This document shows, piece after piece, positions 9,745 through 19,181 of a DNA stretch of 64,000 bases. Made by a program: the position numbers and the translations under genes. Within the stretch, counting starts at the first letter, position 1. Each line of letters starts with the position of its first letter. A model generated the notes under the pieces. It was not told the origin of the DNA and made no database searches. It saw only the letters and a list, made by a program, of their open reading frames with translations. The DNA is from Bacteroidales bacterium UBA5833. GTDB lineage: Bacteria; Bacteroidota; Bacteroidia; Bacteroidales; Lentimicrobiaceae. The stretch spans positions 1 to 64,000 of the forward strand of contig DJGZ01000042.1 in assembly GCA_002433025.1 (NCBI GenBank), given 5' to 3'.

Positions 9745-10536
9745 ATGATAAAATTCTACAAATTCCATGGCACCGGTAATGATTTTATCATGCTGGATGG
9801 CAGGGAATTGAAAACTGCACCCAACGCTGATGAAATCAGGCATTTGTGTCACCGGCAAATGGGCATAGGTGCTGATGGACTGATCATCATCAAACCCGTT
9901 GAAGGTTATGATTTTGAAATGACCTACTTCAATGCGGACGGCAGCCTGGCAACCATGTGCGGCAACGGTGCTCGCTGCGCAGTGGCATTCGGTTTTATTT
10001 CCGGCATGTCAGGGCCAGATGTCACCTTCAGAGCCGGGGATGGCGGCCATACCGGAAAATTGCAGTCTTTGACAGATTTCAAATGGATGGTTGAAATCAG
10101 CATGGGCGATATCAGCATCCCTGAAATAACCGGCGTATCCACCGAAATACACACCGGAACACCTCACCTGGTAATTATCACACAGGATCCTGACTCGGTA
10201 AATGTGCCTGTTGAAGGGCGCCGGATCAGATATTCCGAAGCCTACCGGATTAACGGGATCAACGTCAATTTTCTTTCCATTCGGGATAACCGGCTTAAAG
10301 TTCGCACCTATGAGAAAGGCGTGGAAGATGAAACACTCTCCTGCGGAACCGGCGTTACTGCATGCGCCGCTGTCGCCGCCCTGAAGACCGGTATAAACAA
10401 CTGGTTTGTTGAAACCCGCGGAGGGGCGATGGAAGTCAAACTGAAAAAAAATAAGAACTTTTTTGAGAATGTCAGGCTGAAAGGCCCTGCAGCAATGGTT
10501 TTCAGCGGTGAACTGACAGGCTGGATTCATGGATAA
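9745..10536 (+). CDS. dapF: Diaminopimelate epimerase
   Basis: 263 residues. DapF converts LL- to meso-diaminopimelate, the last shared step towards lysine and peptidoglycan. The start MIKFYKFHGTGNDFIMLD is the family N-terminus. The two catalytic cysteines are visible: C72 in MCGNGARC and C200 in LSCGTGVTAC. Length is typical for the family. It opens a plus-strand cluster (GNAT acetyltransferase, mltG, phosphohexomutase, DUF2279 protein) with short gaps (48 and 14 bases to the next two genes), so co-transcription is likely, and mltG also acts on peptidoglycan. A -7 box sits 44 bases upstream. Confidence 0.97.
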   Translation: MIKFYKFHGTGNDFIMLDGRELKTAPNADEIRHLCHRQMGIGADGLIIIKPVEGYDFEMTYFNADGSLATMCGNGARCAVAFGFISGMSGPDVTFRAGDGGHTGKLQSLTDFKWMVEISMGDISIPEITGVSTEIHTGTPHLVIITQDPDSVNVPVEGRRIRYSEAYRINGINVNFLSIRDNRLKVRTYEKGVEDETLSCGTGVTACAAVAALKTGINNWFVETRGGAMEVKLKKNKNFFENVRLKGPAAMVFSGELTGWIHG

Positions 10537-10584
10537 ACTGTCACCTTTGCACACAAATCGGATTCATAACAAATAACCTGCACA

Positions 10585-11103
10585 ATGATTGGCAAAAGTA
10601 TAAGGCTAAGGGCTCCTGAACCAGCTGACATTGACATCATTTACCGCTGGGAGAACGACCCTGAGATCTGGCATGTAAGCAATACCATCGCACCTTACTC
10701 AAGATTTGCCATCGAACAATATGTACTGAATGCTGGTAACGACATTTTCACCTCAAGGCAGCTGCGGCTGATGATTGTTCCCCTGGAAAACGGGTCTGCG
10801 ACGGCAGGAGCGGTTGACTTGTTTGACTATGAACCAATCCACCGGAGAGCGGGCGTGGGAATTATGATCGACAAAGCATTCAGGGGAAAAGGATATGCCA
10901 CCGAAACCCTTGCGCTGATATTGGATTATTGCAGAAATATATTGAACCTGCATCAGGTCTATTGTAACATCTCCGAAGACAACCCTGAAAGCATCAGATT
11001 ATTTCATGAAGCTGGCTTCAGAAAAAACGGAGAAAGAAAAGACTGGCTTTTCCTGAATGGAAAATGGACGAATGAATATTTTTATCAGCGTTTTCTGAAA
11101 TAA
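10585..11103 (+). CDS. GNAT-family N-acetyltransferase (RimJ/RimL-like)
   Basis: 172 residues covering one GNAT domain. The acetyl-CoA binding region is seen in GIMIDKAFRGKGYATETLAL (the R-G-x-G-Y/A pattern), followed by the typical I-x-x-x-N-x-x-S-I-x-L-x-x-x-x-G-F segment (NISEDNPESIRLFHEAGF). This arrangement resembles the RimJ/RimL and spermidine N-acetyltransferase branches. The acceptor, whether a protein N-terminus, a small amine or an amino sugar, cannot be told. It lies 48 bases after dapF and 14 bases before mltG, so it is probably in the same transcript. Confidence 0.88.
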   Translation: MIGKSIRLRAPEPADIDIIYRWENDPEIWHVSNTIAPYSRFAIEQYVLNAGNDIFTSRQLRLMIVPLENGSATAGAVDLFDYEPIHRRAGVGIMIDKAFRGKGYATETLALILDYCRNILNLHQVYCNISEDNPESIRLFHEAGFRKNGERKDWLFLNGKWTNEYFYQRFLK

Positions 11104-11117
11104 AATCCCTGCCTGCT

Positions 11118-12203
11118 ATGAGTGAATATTACCATCCGCGCTACAGCAATATGAAAAGATCCGGCAAAAAGCCCGCAAGACGGTTTTTCTGGATATTATT
11201 TCTCTTGATGCTTTTTTTCATTATTGCCTCCTGGTTCCTCTATATGATTATTTTTCAGGACAATGTATATACGGCATCCGAAAAAGAAGCATTTATTACC
11301 ATCCCTACAGGAAGCACTTTCAAAGATGTAACAGCGGAACTTTATACGCACGGGCTGATCATCAACCGTAAAAATTTTGAGTTGGTTGCCAGGTTAAAAA
11401 AATACGATCAGTCGGTGAAGGCAGGGCGTTACAGACTGACTGACGACATGAGTAACCTGCAATTGGTGAGATTGTTGCGATCGGGCAATCAGACACCGGT
11501 TAAAGTGATTTTCAATAATATACGAACACCTGATCAGCTAGCCGGCCGGATAGCCCGGCAAATTGAAGCTGACTCAGTTTCAATGATGAAACTGTTCAGC
11601 GACAGTACTTACCTTGATTCACTGGGGGTCACAATAACCAGCCTGTTCACCATTATCATTCCAAATACTTACGAGTTATACTGGAATACCAACGCAAGGT
11701 CATTCATTAACCGGATGAAACGCGAATCTGATAAATTCTGGGAAGGGTCGCGAAGCCTGAAGCTGAGTCAGATCAACATGAACCGGCACGAAGTAATTAC
11801 CCTCGCTTCAATTGTTGAAAAGGAAACCAATAAGAATGATGAAAAAGCCAGGGTGGCAGGTGTTTATATTAACAGACTTAAAAATGGCTGGCTGCTCGAG
11901 GCTGATCCTACCCTTGTATTTGCCCATGGCGATTTTGAAATCCGCAGGGTGCTCAGCAGTCATAAACTGATTGATTCTCCATACAATACATACAAAAACA
12001 AAGGACTTCCCCCCGGCCCCATCTGCCTGCCTTCGATAGCTTCCATTGACGCCGTGCTTAACCATGAGAACCACAACTATATGTTTTTCTGCGCCAGGGA
12101 AGATTTTTCAGGATATCATAACTTTGCCCGCACCCTGGAGCAGCACAATCTGAATGCATGGAAATACCAGCAAGCGCTTAACAGAAGAAACATATACCGG
12201 TAA
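11118..12203 (+). CDS. mltG: Endolytic murein transglycosylase MltG (YceG family)
   Basis: 361 residues. A basic N-terminus is followed by one membrane helix (about residues 23-45), then a periplasmic YceG domain. The catalytic Glu is E234 in ASIVEKETN. Other family marks are TIPNTYELYWNT-like text near residue 182 and EADPTLVFA near the substrate groove. MltG cuts nascent glycan strands inside the membrane-proximal peptidoglycan and is thought to set strand length. Fourteen bases separate it from the acetyltransferase gene, and dapF lies further upstream, so this looks like a cell-wall cluster. Confidence 0.95.
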   Translation: MSEYYHPRYSNMKRSGKKPARRFFWILFLLMLFFIIASWFLYMIIFQDNVYTASEKEAFITIPTGSTFKDVTAELYTHGLIINRKNFELVARLKKYDQSVKAGRYRLTDDMSNLQLVRLLRSGNQTPVKVIFNNIRTPDQLAGRIARQIEADSVSMMKLFSDSTYLDSLGVTITSLFTIIIPNTYELYWNTNARSFINRMKRESDKFWEGSRSLKLSQINMNRHEVITLASIVEKETNKNDEKARVAGVYINRLKNGWLLEADPTLVFAHGDFEIRRVLSSHKLIDSPYNTYKNKGLPPGPICLPSIASIDAVLNHENHNYMFFCAREDFSGYHNFARTLEQHNLNAWKYQQALNRRNIYR

Positions 12204-12256
12204 CAGGCAATTCATTCAGTCAGTAATTCAGCAGGCTGATCATTTTATTGAAACTT

Positions 12257-13621
12257 ATGAGAAAAGCATTCAAAGCATATGATATCAGGGGGGTATATAA
12301 CAGGGATTTCAATGGCGGAGATGTCTACAAAATCGGCTTCTTCCTGCCCGCCCTGCTGAAAGCCGAAACTGTGCTTGTCGGACACGACGTCAGGATATCG
12401 TCTCCTGAAATACTGGAATATCTGTGCAAAGGCATTACCGATGCCGGTGCTGATGTGCATGTGGCAGGAGAATGTACCACACCGATGATTTACTGGGCGA
12501 CCGCAAAATTCAATTACCAGGCTTCGGTCATGATTACCGCATCACACAACCCGGCTAATTATAATGGTTTGAAAATTTCAAGGGCCGAAGCACTTCCCGT
12601 TGGATTTGACAGTGGGTTGTCTGATCTGCTTGAACTGGCGGAAACTGCAGAAATCCGGCCGGCTTCCATTCCTGGAACATACCGCAGAATTAATTTTATT
12701 CCTGAATACCTGGATTTTCTGAAAACCTTTCAGGAGAATTACCGGGACCTGCGGATTGCCATCGATTGCTCCAACGGGATGGGATCTCTGCTGGCCAGAC
12801 AATTATTTGGTGATGAGCCCCTGTATATTTTTGAAGAACGCGATGGTACTTTCCCGAACCATCAGCCCAATCCGCTTGAGGAAGAAAACGTTGAAGACCT
12901 GAAACGCCTGGTTACAGAAAACAACTGCGACATAGGGATGATTTTCGACGGGGATGCCGACAGGGTGATGTTTGTAGATGAAAAGGGCGAATTTATCCAG
13001 CCTGACATGATGATTGCTGTACTTTCCGGATATTTTGCAGGCAAGGGTTTAAAAGGGAAAGCCATACAGGACATCCGTACTTCCAAATCGGTGACGGAAT
13101 TTGTCGAGGAGAATGGCTTTGTGATGCATATGTGGAGGGTTGGCAGGGCTTACGCTGCGCTGAAACTCAGGGAGATCAACGGGTTGTTCGGGGGTGAGCT
13201 TGCCGGGCACTATTACTTCAGGGATTTTTACTATTCCGACTCTGCATATCTGGCGGCCCTGATTATACTCGGAGAACTCAAAAAGTACAAAGCGCGCGGA
13301 ATCACCCTTTCCGAAATGATTCACAATATTAAAAGGTACTATGGTACCGGTGAAATCAATTTGCATATTGACAAAAAGGAAGAAGCCATGGAGGCCCTGC
13401 GTGAAGGTTTCTGCTCAGCTGAGGAGCCTCTGGTCCTATATGACTTCGACGGATACAGGATTGAGTTCAGGGAGTGGTGGTTTAATGTCAGGCCTTCCAA
13501 TACGGAACCGTACCTGCGTTTCCTGGCTGAAGCCAGATCGCAGGAGCTACTGGAAATTAAAAAGGCCAAAGCCTTTGACATCCTTCAGCCTTTTATTACA
13601 AAAGACTTCCATGCACATTAA
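12257..13621 (+). CDS. Phosphomannomutase/phosphoglucomutase (alpha-D-phosphohexomutase)
   Basis: 454 residues from the ATG at 12257 (MRKAFKAYDIRG); a TTG three codons upstream is less likely. The family motifs are in order: phosphoserine S96 in TASHNP, metal loop DGDADR (D231, D233, D235), sugar-binding GELAGHYYF and the phosphate-binding loop VRPSNTEPYLR. The sugar loop has Ala where many members have Ser (GExSGH). It interconverts 1- and 6-phosphates of mannose or glucose for polysaccharide and nucleotide-sugar synthesis; which sugar is preferred cannot be seen. The stop overlaps the start of the next gene by 11 bases, which suggests coupled translation. Confidence 0.93.
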   Translation: MRKAFKAYDIRGVYNRDFNGGDVYKIGFFLPALLKAETVLVGHDVRISSPEILEYLCKGITDAGADVHVAGECTTPMIYWATAKFNYQASVMITASHNPANYNGLKISRAEALPVGFDSGLSDLLELAETAEIRPASIPGTYRRINFIPEYLDFLKTFQENYRDLRIAIDCSNGMGSLLARQLFGDEPLYIFEERDGTFPNHQPNPLEEENVEDLKRLVTENNCDIGMIFDGDADRVMFVDEKGEFIQPDMMIAVLSGYFAGKGLKGKAIQDIRTSKSVTEFVEENGFVMHMWRVGRAYAALKLREINGLFGGELAGHYYFRDFYYSDSAYLAALIILGELKKYKARGITLSEMIHNIKRYYGTGEINLHIDKKEEAMEALREGFCSAEEPLVLYDFDGYRIEFREWWFNVRPSNTEPYLRFLAEARSQELLEIKKAKAFDILQPFITKDFHAH

Positions 13622-14555
13622 GCCCCGGAAAACAACACTCTTCCTGCTTCTGTGCTTGCTCATGCCAGTCATTACCTCAGCACAGATACCGGCTGATCAG
13701 CATAGCAATCAGGATACTACAAAAAGCATTAGTATCCTCAAGGCCCGAAGAAACGGACTGCTGATCGGCGGCGGCCTTGCATATGCAGGCAGCATGACCG
13801 GGCTGTATCATTTATGGTATAAAAATCATCCGCAGTCCTCCTTTCATTTCATCAACGATAATCATGAATGGCTGCAAATGGATAAAGCCGGCCATGCCAC
13901 CTCGTCGTATTACATAGGGCTACTCGGATATGAAGCGCTCCGCTGGGCGGGAGCCAACAATAAGAAAGCCGCATGGTTCGGCGGCAGCCTTGGATTTGCT
14001 TACCTGACTGTCATCGAAATCCTGGATGGCTTTTCAGCCGGCTGGGGGGCCTCTTCCGGCGATCTGATCGCGAACGGGCTTGGATCGGCAGCATTTATCA
14101 GTCAGCAGTTAATCTGGCAGGAGCAGCGTATGCTGATGAAATGGTCGTTCCACATGACCGGGTATGCAAAATACAGGCCCGATCTGCTCGGCAGGTCTTT
14201 TGCAGAAAGGGCAATCAAAGACTATAACGGGCAGACCATCTGGCTGTCAGCCAACATCAGTTCTTTCCTGAAAAATGAAAGCCGTTTCCCCGGATGGCTG
14301 AATATTGCATTTGGATACGGTGCAGAAGGGATGACAGGGGCAAACTCCAATCCTGCATTCCACAATGAAGAACCGGTTCCGGGATTTGACAGATACAGGC
14401 AATTTTACATCTCGCCGGATATCGATCTCACGAGGATCAGGACAAAATCAGCATTACTCAATAAAACCCTTAAAACCTTCGGTTTTCTGAAGATTCCCTT
14501 GCCGGCGCTTGAATTCAGCAGCAAGGGAACGAAATTTCATCCCTTCTATTTCTAA
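13611..14555 (+). CDS. DUF2279-family exported/membrane protein
   Basis: 314 residues from the ATG at 13611, which overlaps the phosphohexomutase stop by 11 bases. A signal peptide is clear (TTLFLLLCLLMPVITSAQ). The region QMDKAGHATSSYYIGLLGYE, then EILDGFSAGWGASSGDLIAN, is what I recognise as the DUF2279 pattern of Bacteroidota, a family of unknown function with short hydrophobic helices and conserved His, Asp and Glu. The C-terminal half is beta-strand-like and ends in KGTKFHPFYF, so it may reach the outer membrane. A longer frame back to 13341 only reads antisense-like sequence inside the upstream gene and is rejected. Function unknown. Confidence 0.8.
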   Translation: MHIKPRKTTLFLLLCLLMPVITSAQIPADQHSNQDTTKSISILKARRNGLLIGGGLAYAGSMTGLYHLWYKNHPQSSFHFINDNHEWLQMDKAGHATSSYYIGLLGYEALRWAGANNKKAAWFGGSLGFAYLTVIEILDGFSAGWGASSGDLIANGLGSAAFISQQLIWQEQRMLMKWSFHMTGYAKYRPDLLGRSFAERAIKDYNGQTIWLSANISSFLKNESRFPGWLNIAFGYGAEGMTGANSNPAFHNEEPVPGFDRYRQFYISPDIDLTRIRTKSALLNKTLKTFGFLKIPLPALEFSSKGTKFHPFYF

Positions 14556-14561
14556 GCAGGA

Positions 14562-15659
14562 TTAAACATTGAAGCGAATGTGCATAATATCTCCGTCTTC
14601 AACAATGTAGTTTTTCCCTTCAACATAGAGCTTACCGGCTTCGCGGCAGGCATGTTCCGATTTCAGTTCGGTAAAATCCTTGTATTTCATCACTTCGGCG
14701 CGGATAAAACCCCGCTCCAGGTCGCTGTGGATTACCCCGGCAGCCTGAGGGGCGGTCATTCCTTTTTTAATGGTCCACGCACGAACCTCTTTGGGCCCGG
14801 CAGTAAAAAAAGACATCAGGTTTAATATATCATAGGCCGAACGGACGAGCTTATTAACCCCGGGCTCCGACAGACCTGCATCCTCAAGGAAAATCACGCG
14901 GTCTTCAGCGCTTTCAAGCTCGGCAATCTCAGCTTCCAACGCACCGGCAATCACCAGCACCTGGGTATTCTCATTTTTCACCGCTTCTTTTACCTGATCC
15001 ACATATTTGTTCCCATTCACAGCCGATGTATCATCCACATTACAAACATAGATAACCGGCTTATCCGTCAGCAGGTACATATCATCAATAAACCGGCGGT
15101 CGTTTTCATCTATTGCTAGAGAGCGCACTGACTGAAAGCCTTCCAGATGTTCCTTTACCATGGTGAGGACATCTATCCCGTGCCTGGCATCCTTATCCCC
15201 TGATTTTGCAATTTTTTCAAGGCGTTGGATTTTCCGTTCAACGAGGTCAAGGTCTCTGATCTGCAGTTCAAGGTCTACAATCTCCCGGTCGCGGACCGGA
15301 TTTACCGAGCCTTCAACATGCGGCAGGTTCTCATCGTCGAAGCAACGCAACACATGAATAATCGCATCTGTTTGCTGGATATCAGCCAGGAATTTATTCC
15401 CGACCCCTTCTCCCTGACTGGCACCCTTAGCCAAACCCGGGATATCAACAATTTCAACGGTTACAGGAACTACCCTAGCCGATTTGATCAGTTTATCAAT
15501 TTCATACAACCGGTCATCCGGGACAATAATCTGACCCAGATTTGATTTATTGGTGCTGTATGCAAAATTTGAAGTCTGCCCTTTGGTATTCGAGATACAG
15601 TTAAACAACGTGGTTTTTCCGATGTTGGTCAATCCGACAATGCCGCATTTTAATGCCAT
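14562..15659 (-). CDS. ychF: YchF/Ola1-family P-loop ATPase/GTPase
   Basis: 365 residues, full length for YchF. It has an N-terminal G domain, an inserted helical domain (about residues 125-190) and a C-terminal TGS domain (from about 280: KEVRAWTIKKGMTAPQAAGV) ending DGDIMHIRFNV. YchF binds ribosomes and hydrolyses ATP more readily than GTP, with roles in stress and translation. The P-loop here is GLTNIGKTT (residues 9-17) where most members have GLPNVGKST, and the usual NVxE specificity motif reads NVDD (207-210). It is a single gene with two -7 matches upstream (15688-15695 and 15698-15705) and ends 6 bases from the convergent DUF2279 gene. Confidence 0.95.
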   Translation of the reverse strand: MALKCGIVGLTNIGKTTLFNCISNTKGQTSNFAYSTNKSNLGQIIVPDDRLYEIDKLIKSARVVPVTVEIVDIPGLAKGASQGEGVGNKFLADIQQTDAIIHVLRCFDDENLPHVEGSVNPVRDREIVDLELQIRDLDLVERKIQRLEKIAKSGDKDARHGIDVLTMVKEHLEGFQSVRSLAIDENDRRFIDDMYLLTDKPVIYVCNVDDTSAVNGNKYVDQVKEAVKNENTQVLVIAGALEAEIAELESAEDRVIFLEDAGLSEPGVNKLVRSAYDILNLMSFFTAGPKEVRAWTIKKGMTAPQAAGVIHSDLERGFIRAEVMKYKDFTELKSEHACREAGKLYVEGKNYIVEDGDIMHIRFNV

Positions 15660-15687
15660 AAGCCTGAAATCTGTTTGATTTGGGGTG

Positions 15688-15705
15688 CAAAGATAGGCAA
15701 ATGTA
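15688..15705 (-). promoter_or_regulatory. Two adjacent -7 boxes for ychF
   Basis: The minus strand carries TATCTTTG (15695-15688) and TACATTTG (15705-15698), both exact TAnnTTTG matches, 28-46 bases upstream of the ychF ATG. Confidence 0.45.
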
Positions 15706-15790
15706 AGCGCACTTCGGAGCGGAATACTGTGTTCAGGTTTTTTCGCTCAGGACTTTATTTCGAATAAGATAAGACTTTCACATCGAAATA

Positions 15791-16705
15791 TCATTCGCAA
15801 AAACAGGACTCTCTGTATGACCAGCCTGTATCCACCCGATTCATTTCAACCGGAAAATCATCCGCATTATAAGTAAAGGAACTTTCATCATTAAATGATT
15901 CATTCAGTTCTCCTGAAGGATCAAAGTAACGCTCATTTATGGTCACCAAGTTATTTTCACCGGTATAAAACCCTGCTTCGGAATAGCGGAAAATCTGAAA
16001 ATCCTTGAAAGGATTCTTCCTGTTATCATAAGTGAAACTCCTTACCATACTTACTTATACAAAAACCCTCCCGGTTAAAATCGTCAGTTTCAGTTTCTAC
16101 GAAGCAATATAAAATGGAGTTTGCAAAAACAGGCCATATACCGGAACTCTTTTCCTGGCAACCATGTTTGCCGGACATTTTGCTGTAATATGATGATGTT
16201 GCCAGATTGCCCTGCTGCCAGACATAATCGACATAAGTAAGTACAATCCACTGCTGATTGACCAGTTGTTTGATTTCTAAACGGGATACATTACCATCTC
16301 CTTCAAGGGTGTAGACCAGTTGCCTGTCTGTCACATTTGTTGAAGTAACGATTACTTTATCAGCAATCCGTTTATAGTTCAACTCATAAGTGACTCCCTG
16401 GGAATCGAAGTAAGTTTCATGATTCACCCTGCTATCTGCATCATATTGTATAGTAATGGAGTCCCCTTCCGCTGTCCCGCGTATTGATACAAGTAAATTG
16501 CTTTTGTTGTTAATAACACAGCAGTTGAAGAATCCTTTTAAAGTCCATTCTCTGTTTCCAAAGACTTCAGCCTGCAAATCCGAGGTTAGCTTTGATTATT
16601 CTGATTATAATTATTGTCATCATCAGCATTTTTGGTAATAGAATTACTAATAAATAGCAATGAGGACAGCAGAATTAAAGTCCTCTGACGCAGATTAATT
16701 GTTGC
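15791..16705 (-). pseudogene. Decayed lipoprotein gene, frameshifted at least twice
   Basis: Three collinear pieces read as one degraded gene. At 16705-16586 a signal-peptide-like run (RTLILLSSLLFISNSITKN) is followed by an Asp/Asn-rich linker (DDDNNYNQNN) and stops. Shifting frame at about 16586-16597 continues as LTSDLQAEVFGNREWTLKGF and runs to 16026. The original frame resumes at 16048 and ends at 15791 with SFTYDNRKNPFKDFQIF and a Cys-containing tail. The YDADSRVN / TYDNRKNPF style resembles beta-sheet lipoproteins of Bacteroidota (DUF4595-like, tentative). No in-frame ATG precedes the signal run, and the lipobox Cys is missing. The flanking genes are intact, so real decay is more likely than poor sequence. 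Confidence 0.55.
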
Positions 16706-16847
16706 TTTTACAGGATAAGATTTCAGACTATTGATTTTAAATAGTTTAAGAAAAACAGAGATTGAACGTTTCAATCTACAATTGAAAGATATATCCGGTA
16801 AAGATCTCATTACCAGGAACTCTTTATCTCGCGCTATCCAATCTTAC

Positions 16848-19181
16848 TTATACATACGTCACTTTTATCCAAATGTCACAGTTGCGGCCGAGATTATCTG
16901 AACAACTGATCTTATAATGTCCCTCTTCAGGCGTAAAAAATACTTTTTCACCGGGCAATGCTGCCCTGAAGAGTTTGTCATTCAGATACCAGAATATCCC
17001 TGCTACTCCGTTTTCGGCATTACAAGCCAGTTGCAACTGCTGTCTGCGTCCTTTGATGATCAGGTATTCCGCTCCGTCGGTAAGGGATGTAATGACAGGG
17101 GCACCTGAAAACTTTACAGACGGGCAATGGGGATTATGAGGAGGAAGGCTCTGATAAGGAATCTGCATTTCATTGTACCATGCAATCAAACCCGGAGGGT
17201 AATAGGGATAAAATGCTTCCCTGTATCCTTTTTCAGGAAGGCATGACCTGCAATAACTGATTGTTTTCGATTCGTTTACAAAACATTTCTGAAGGTGATT
17301 GCATCGCATTGCAGGCGATACACCCGGAATAAAGTAATCCATTACCAGATGATGGCAAAAGGTATCAGGAGGCAATCCGCTTTCGGAACATACCAGCCGG
17401 TAATCAAGGTCCGGTGGAGGGACAAACCAACCAGGCTGCCGGACAGGCTGTATTGTATTAAATATACTGAACAGCAGCGGCACGGCAAAATCAGCTCCGT
17501 TGAGTTCCGGCACACCGTTTCCGGGGAAATTGCCTGTCCATACACCAATGGTATAATTTTGATTGTAACCGACAGCCCAGCCATCCCTCCTGCCATAGGA
17601 TGTTCCGGTTTTCCATGCGATTTCAGGCAGGTTTGCCGCATCTTTGTATTGGTTTGGCAGATCAGGACGCCTGAGCTGAGTCAGGATTTCCGTGATCATA
17701 TAGGCGGCTCCGGGAGAACAGATGGTATCAGTAAGAACTTCAGGAGAAGATTTTATAAACTTCAGGGAATTCCAGACTCCCTTATTTGCAAATGCTGCAT
17801 AAAGGGCAGCAAGCTCTTCAAGGGTAGTCCCGCATCCGCCAAGTATCATCGAAAGTCCTAGTTTACTACTGTTTGAATCAATCCACCTGAAACCGGCCTT
17901 TGCAAGTCCGGATGCGAAAATGTCCTTGCCGACTTTCTCCAGCAAATCCACAGCGGGCAGGTTCAGCGATTGGGCCAGTGCTTGATCCACAGTAACTTTT
18001 CCCCGCCAGGTTTCGTCGTAATTTTCAGGCCGATAGCCCGAGAAATTCTGCGGCACATCTGTTATGACCATTTTGGGTGTAATCAGTCCCTTATCAAAAG
18101 CCATTGCGTAAAGCGCCGGTTTTAGTGCCGACCCCGGAGAGCGAAGTGCTTTAACGCCATCCACCTGCCCTTGCCAGGCATCCTCATCAAAGCCGGCTGA
18201 TCCGAGATATGCCTCCACCTCCATCGACCGGTTGTTTACCACAATAACCGCAAGATTACCGATCTGAAATGAACGCAACCTTCGCACATATGCGGATGAA
18301 AGTATCTCAACGCGATGTTGAACGGATGGATTAATAGTTGTAAAAATTTCAGGATCAGCTATGGCATTTTTAATTCTGTAAGAAAAATGCCGGGCTTTGC
18401 GCACAAGCGGGTAACGCCGTATACTGAAAGGCTCGTTGAGTGCATCAACGATAACCGCAGGCGCAAAAAGCGATTTCTTTTCCATCTTATTCAGCCAGAA
18501 ATCCCGTTTCAACCTGAGCAGTTCAGCGTTTTTATCGGGTCTTAATGTGTTCGGGTTATTGGGGATTACCGTAAGCATGGTAATCTGCGCCAGACTAAGT
18601 TCCCTTGGTTCTTCGGCAAAATAATAAAGCGACGCGGCCTTAACCCCTTCAATATTTCCTCCATAAGGAAGAAGATTAAAATATAATTGAAGAATCTCAG
18701 TTTTCTCAAGATGCCACTCAAGCTGAAGCGCCCTGAACATCTCCCTGATTTTTACCTTATGCGTTCTTGGAGCGGGATCGAGCAACCGTGCCACCTGCAT
18801 GGTTATGGTCGATGCACCGGAAGTTCGCCTGCCCTTTGTAATGTTGTTGAACACAGCCCTGCACACAGAAAAGGGATTTACTCCCGGGTGATAATAAAAC
18901 AAGCGGTCTTCCTTGAAAATAAATGCTTTTTCGAGCCCGGGGGTGATCTCATCCAAACGAACGGGAATCCGCCATTTGTCATCTTTGGATAAGAAAGCAT
19001 GCAGCAGGGTACTGTCGGAAGCATATACCACTTTTGACCAGGATACTTCAGGTACACGAAAAGGAAAAATACGATCAATTAAAAGAAAAACAAAAAAAGA
19101 CAAAAGGAATACAAGAGCCGGCCACAGTAAAATCAACCGCAACCACTTATGACTGATAAAACTTATAAATCTGATTTTCAT
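16848..19181 (-). CDS. pbpC: Penicillin-binding protein 1C (bifunctional peptidoglycan synthase)
   Basis: 777 residues from the ATG at 19181 (MKIRFISFIS). After a membrane anchor (about residues 15-36) comes a GT51 glycosyltransferase domain with KEDRLFYYHPG and SGASTITMQVARLLDP, then a transpeptidase with the nucleophile motif SPGSALKP (SxxK) and WKTGTSYGRRDGW (KTG). The last 90 or so residues form a separate beta domain of the kind found at the C-terminus of PBP1C (BiPBP_C). It polymerises and crosslinks peptidoglycan in the periplasm. In many genomes pbpC is next to an alpha-2-macroglobulin-like gene; none is present here. The longer frame to 19259 has no support. Confidence 0.95.
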   Translation of the reverse strand: MKIRFISFISHKWLRLILLWPALVFLLSFFVFLLIDRIFPFRVPEVSWSKVVYASDSTLLHAFLSKDDKWRIPVRLDEITPGLEKAFIFKEDRLFYYHPGVNPFSVCRAVFNNITKGRRTSGASTITMQVARLLDPAPRTHKVKIREMFRALQLEWHLEKTEILQLYFNLLPYGGNIEGVKAASLYYFAEEPRELSLAQITMLTVIPNNPNTLRPDKNAELLRLKRDFWLNKMEKKSLFAPAVIVDALNEPFSIRRYPLVRKARHFSYRIKNAIADPEIFTTINPSVQHRVEILSSAYVRRLRSFQIGNLAVIVVNNRSMEVEAYLGSAGFDEDAWQGQVDGVKALRSPGSALKPALYAMAFDKGLITPKMVITDVPQNFSGYRPENYDETWRGKVTVDQALAQSLNLPAVDLLEKVGKDIFASGLAKAGFRWIDSNSSKLGLSMILGGCGTTLEELAALYAAFANKGVWNSLKFIKSSPEVLTDTICSPGAAYMITEILTQLRRPDLPNQYKDAANLPEIAWKTGTSYGRRDGWAVGYNQNYTIGVWTGNFPGNGVPELNGADFAVPLLFSIFNTIQPVRQPGWFVPPPDLDYRLVCSESGLPPDTFCHHLVMDYFIPGVSPAMRCNHLQKCFVNESKTISYCRSCLPEKGYREAFYPYYPPGLIAWYNEMQIPYQSLPPHNPHCPSVKFSGAPVITSLTDGAEYLIIKGRRQQLQLACNAENGVAGIFWYLNDKLFRAALPGEKVFFTPEEGHYKISCSDNLGRNCDIWIKVTYV

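Noticed and set aside
10009..10554. A 181-codon minus-strand frame.
   Set aside because: Antisense to dapF; a shadow of a well-conserved gene.
13341..13610. An N-terminal extension of the DUF2279 gene.
   Set aside because: It reads the wrong frame inside the phosphohexomutase gene; the signal peptide begins at 13611.
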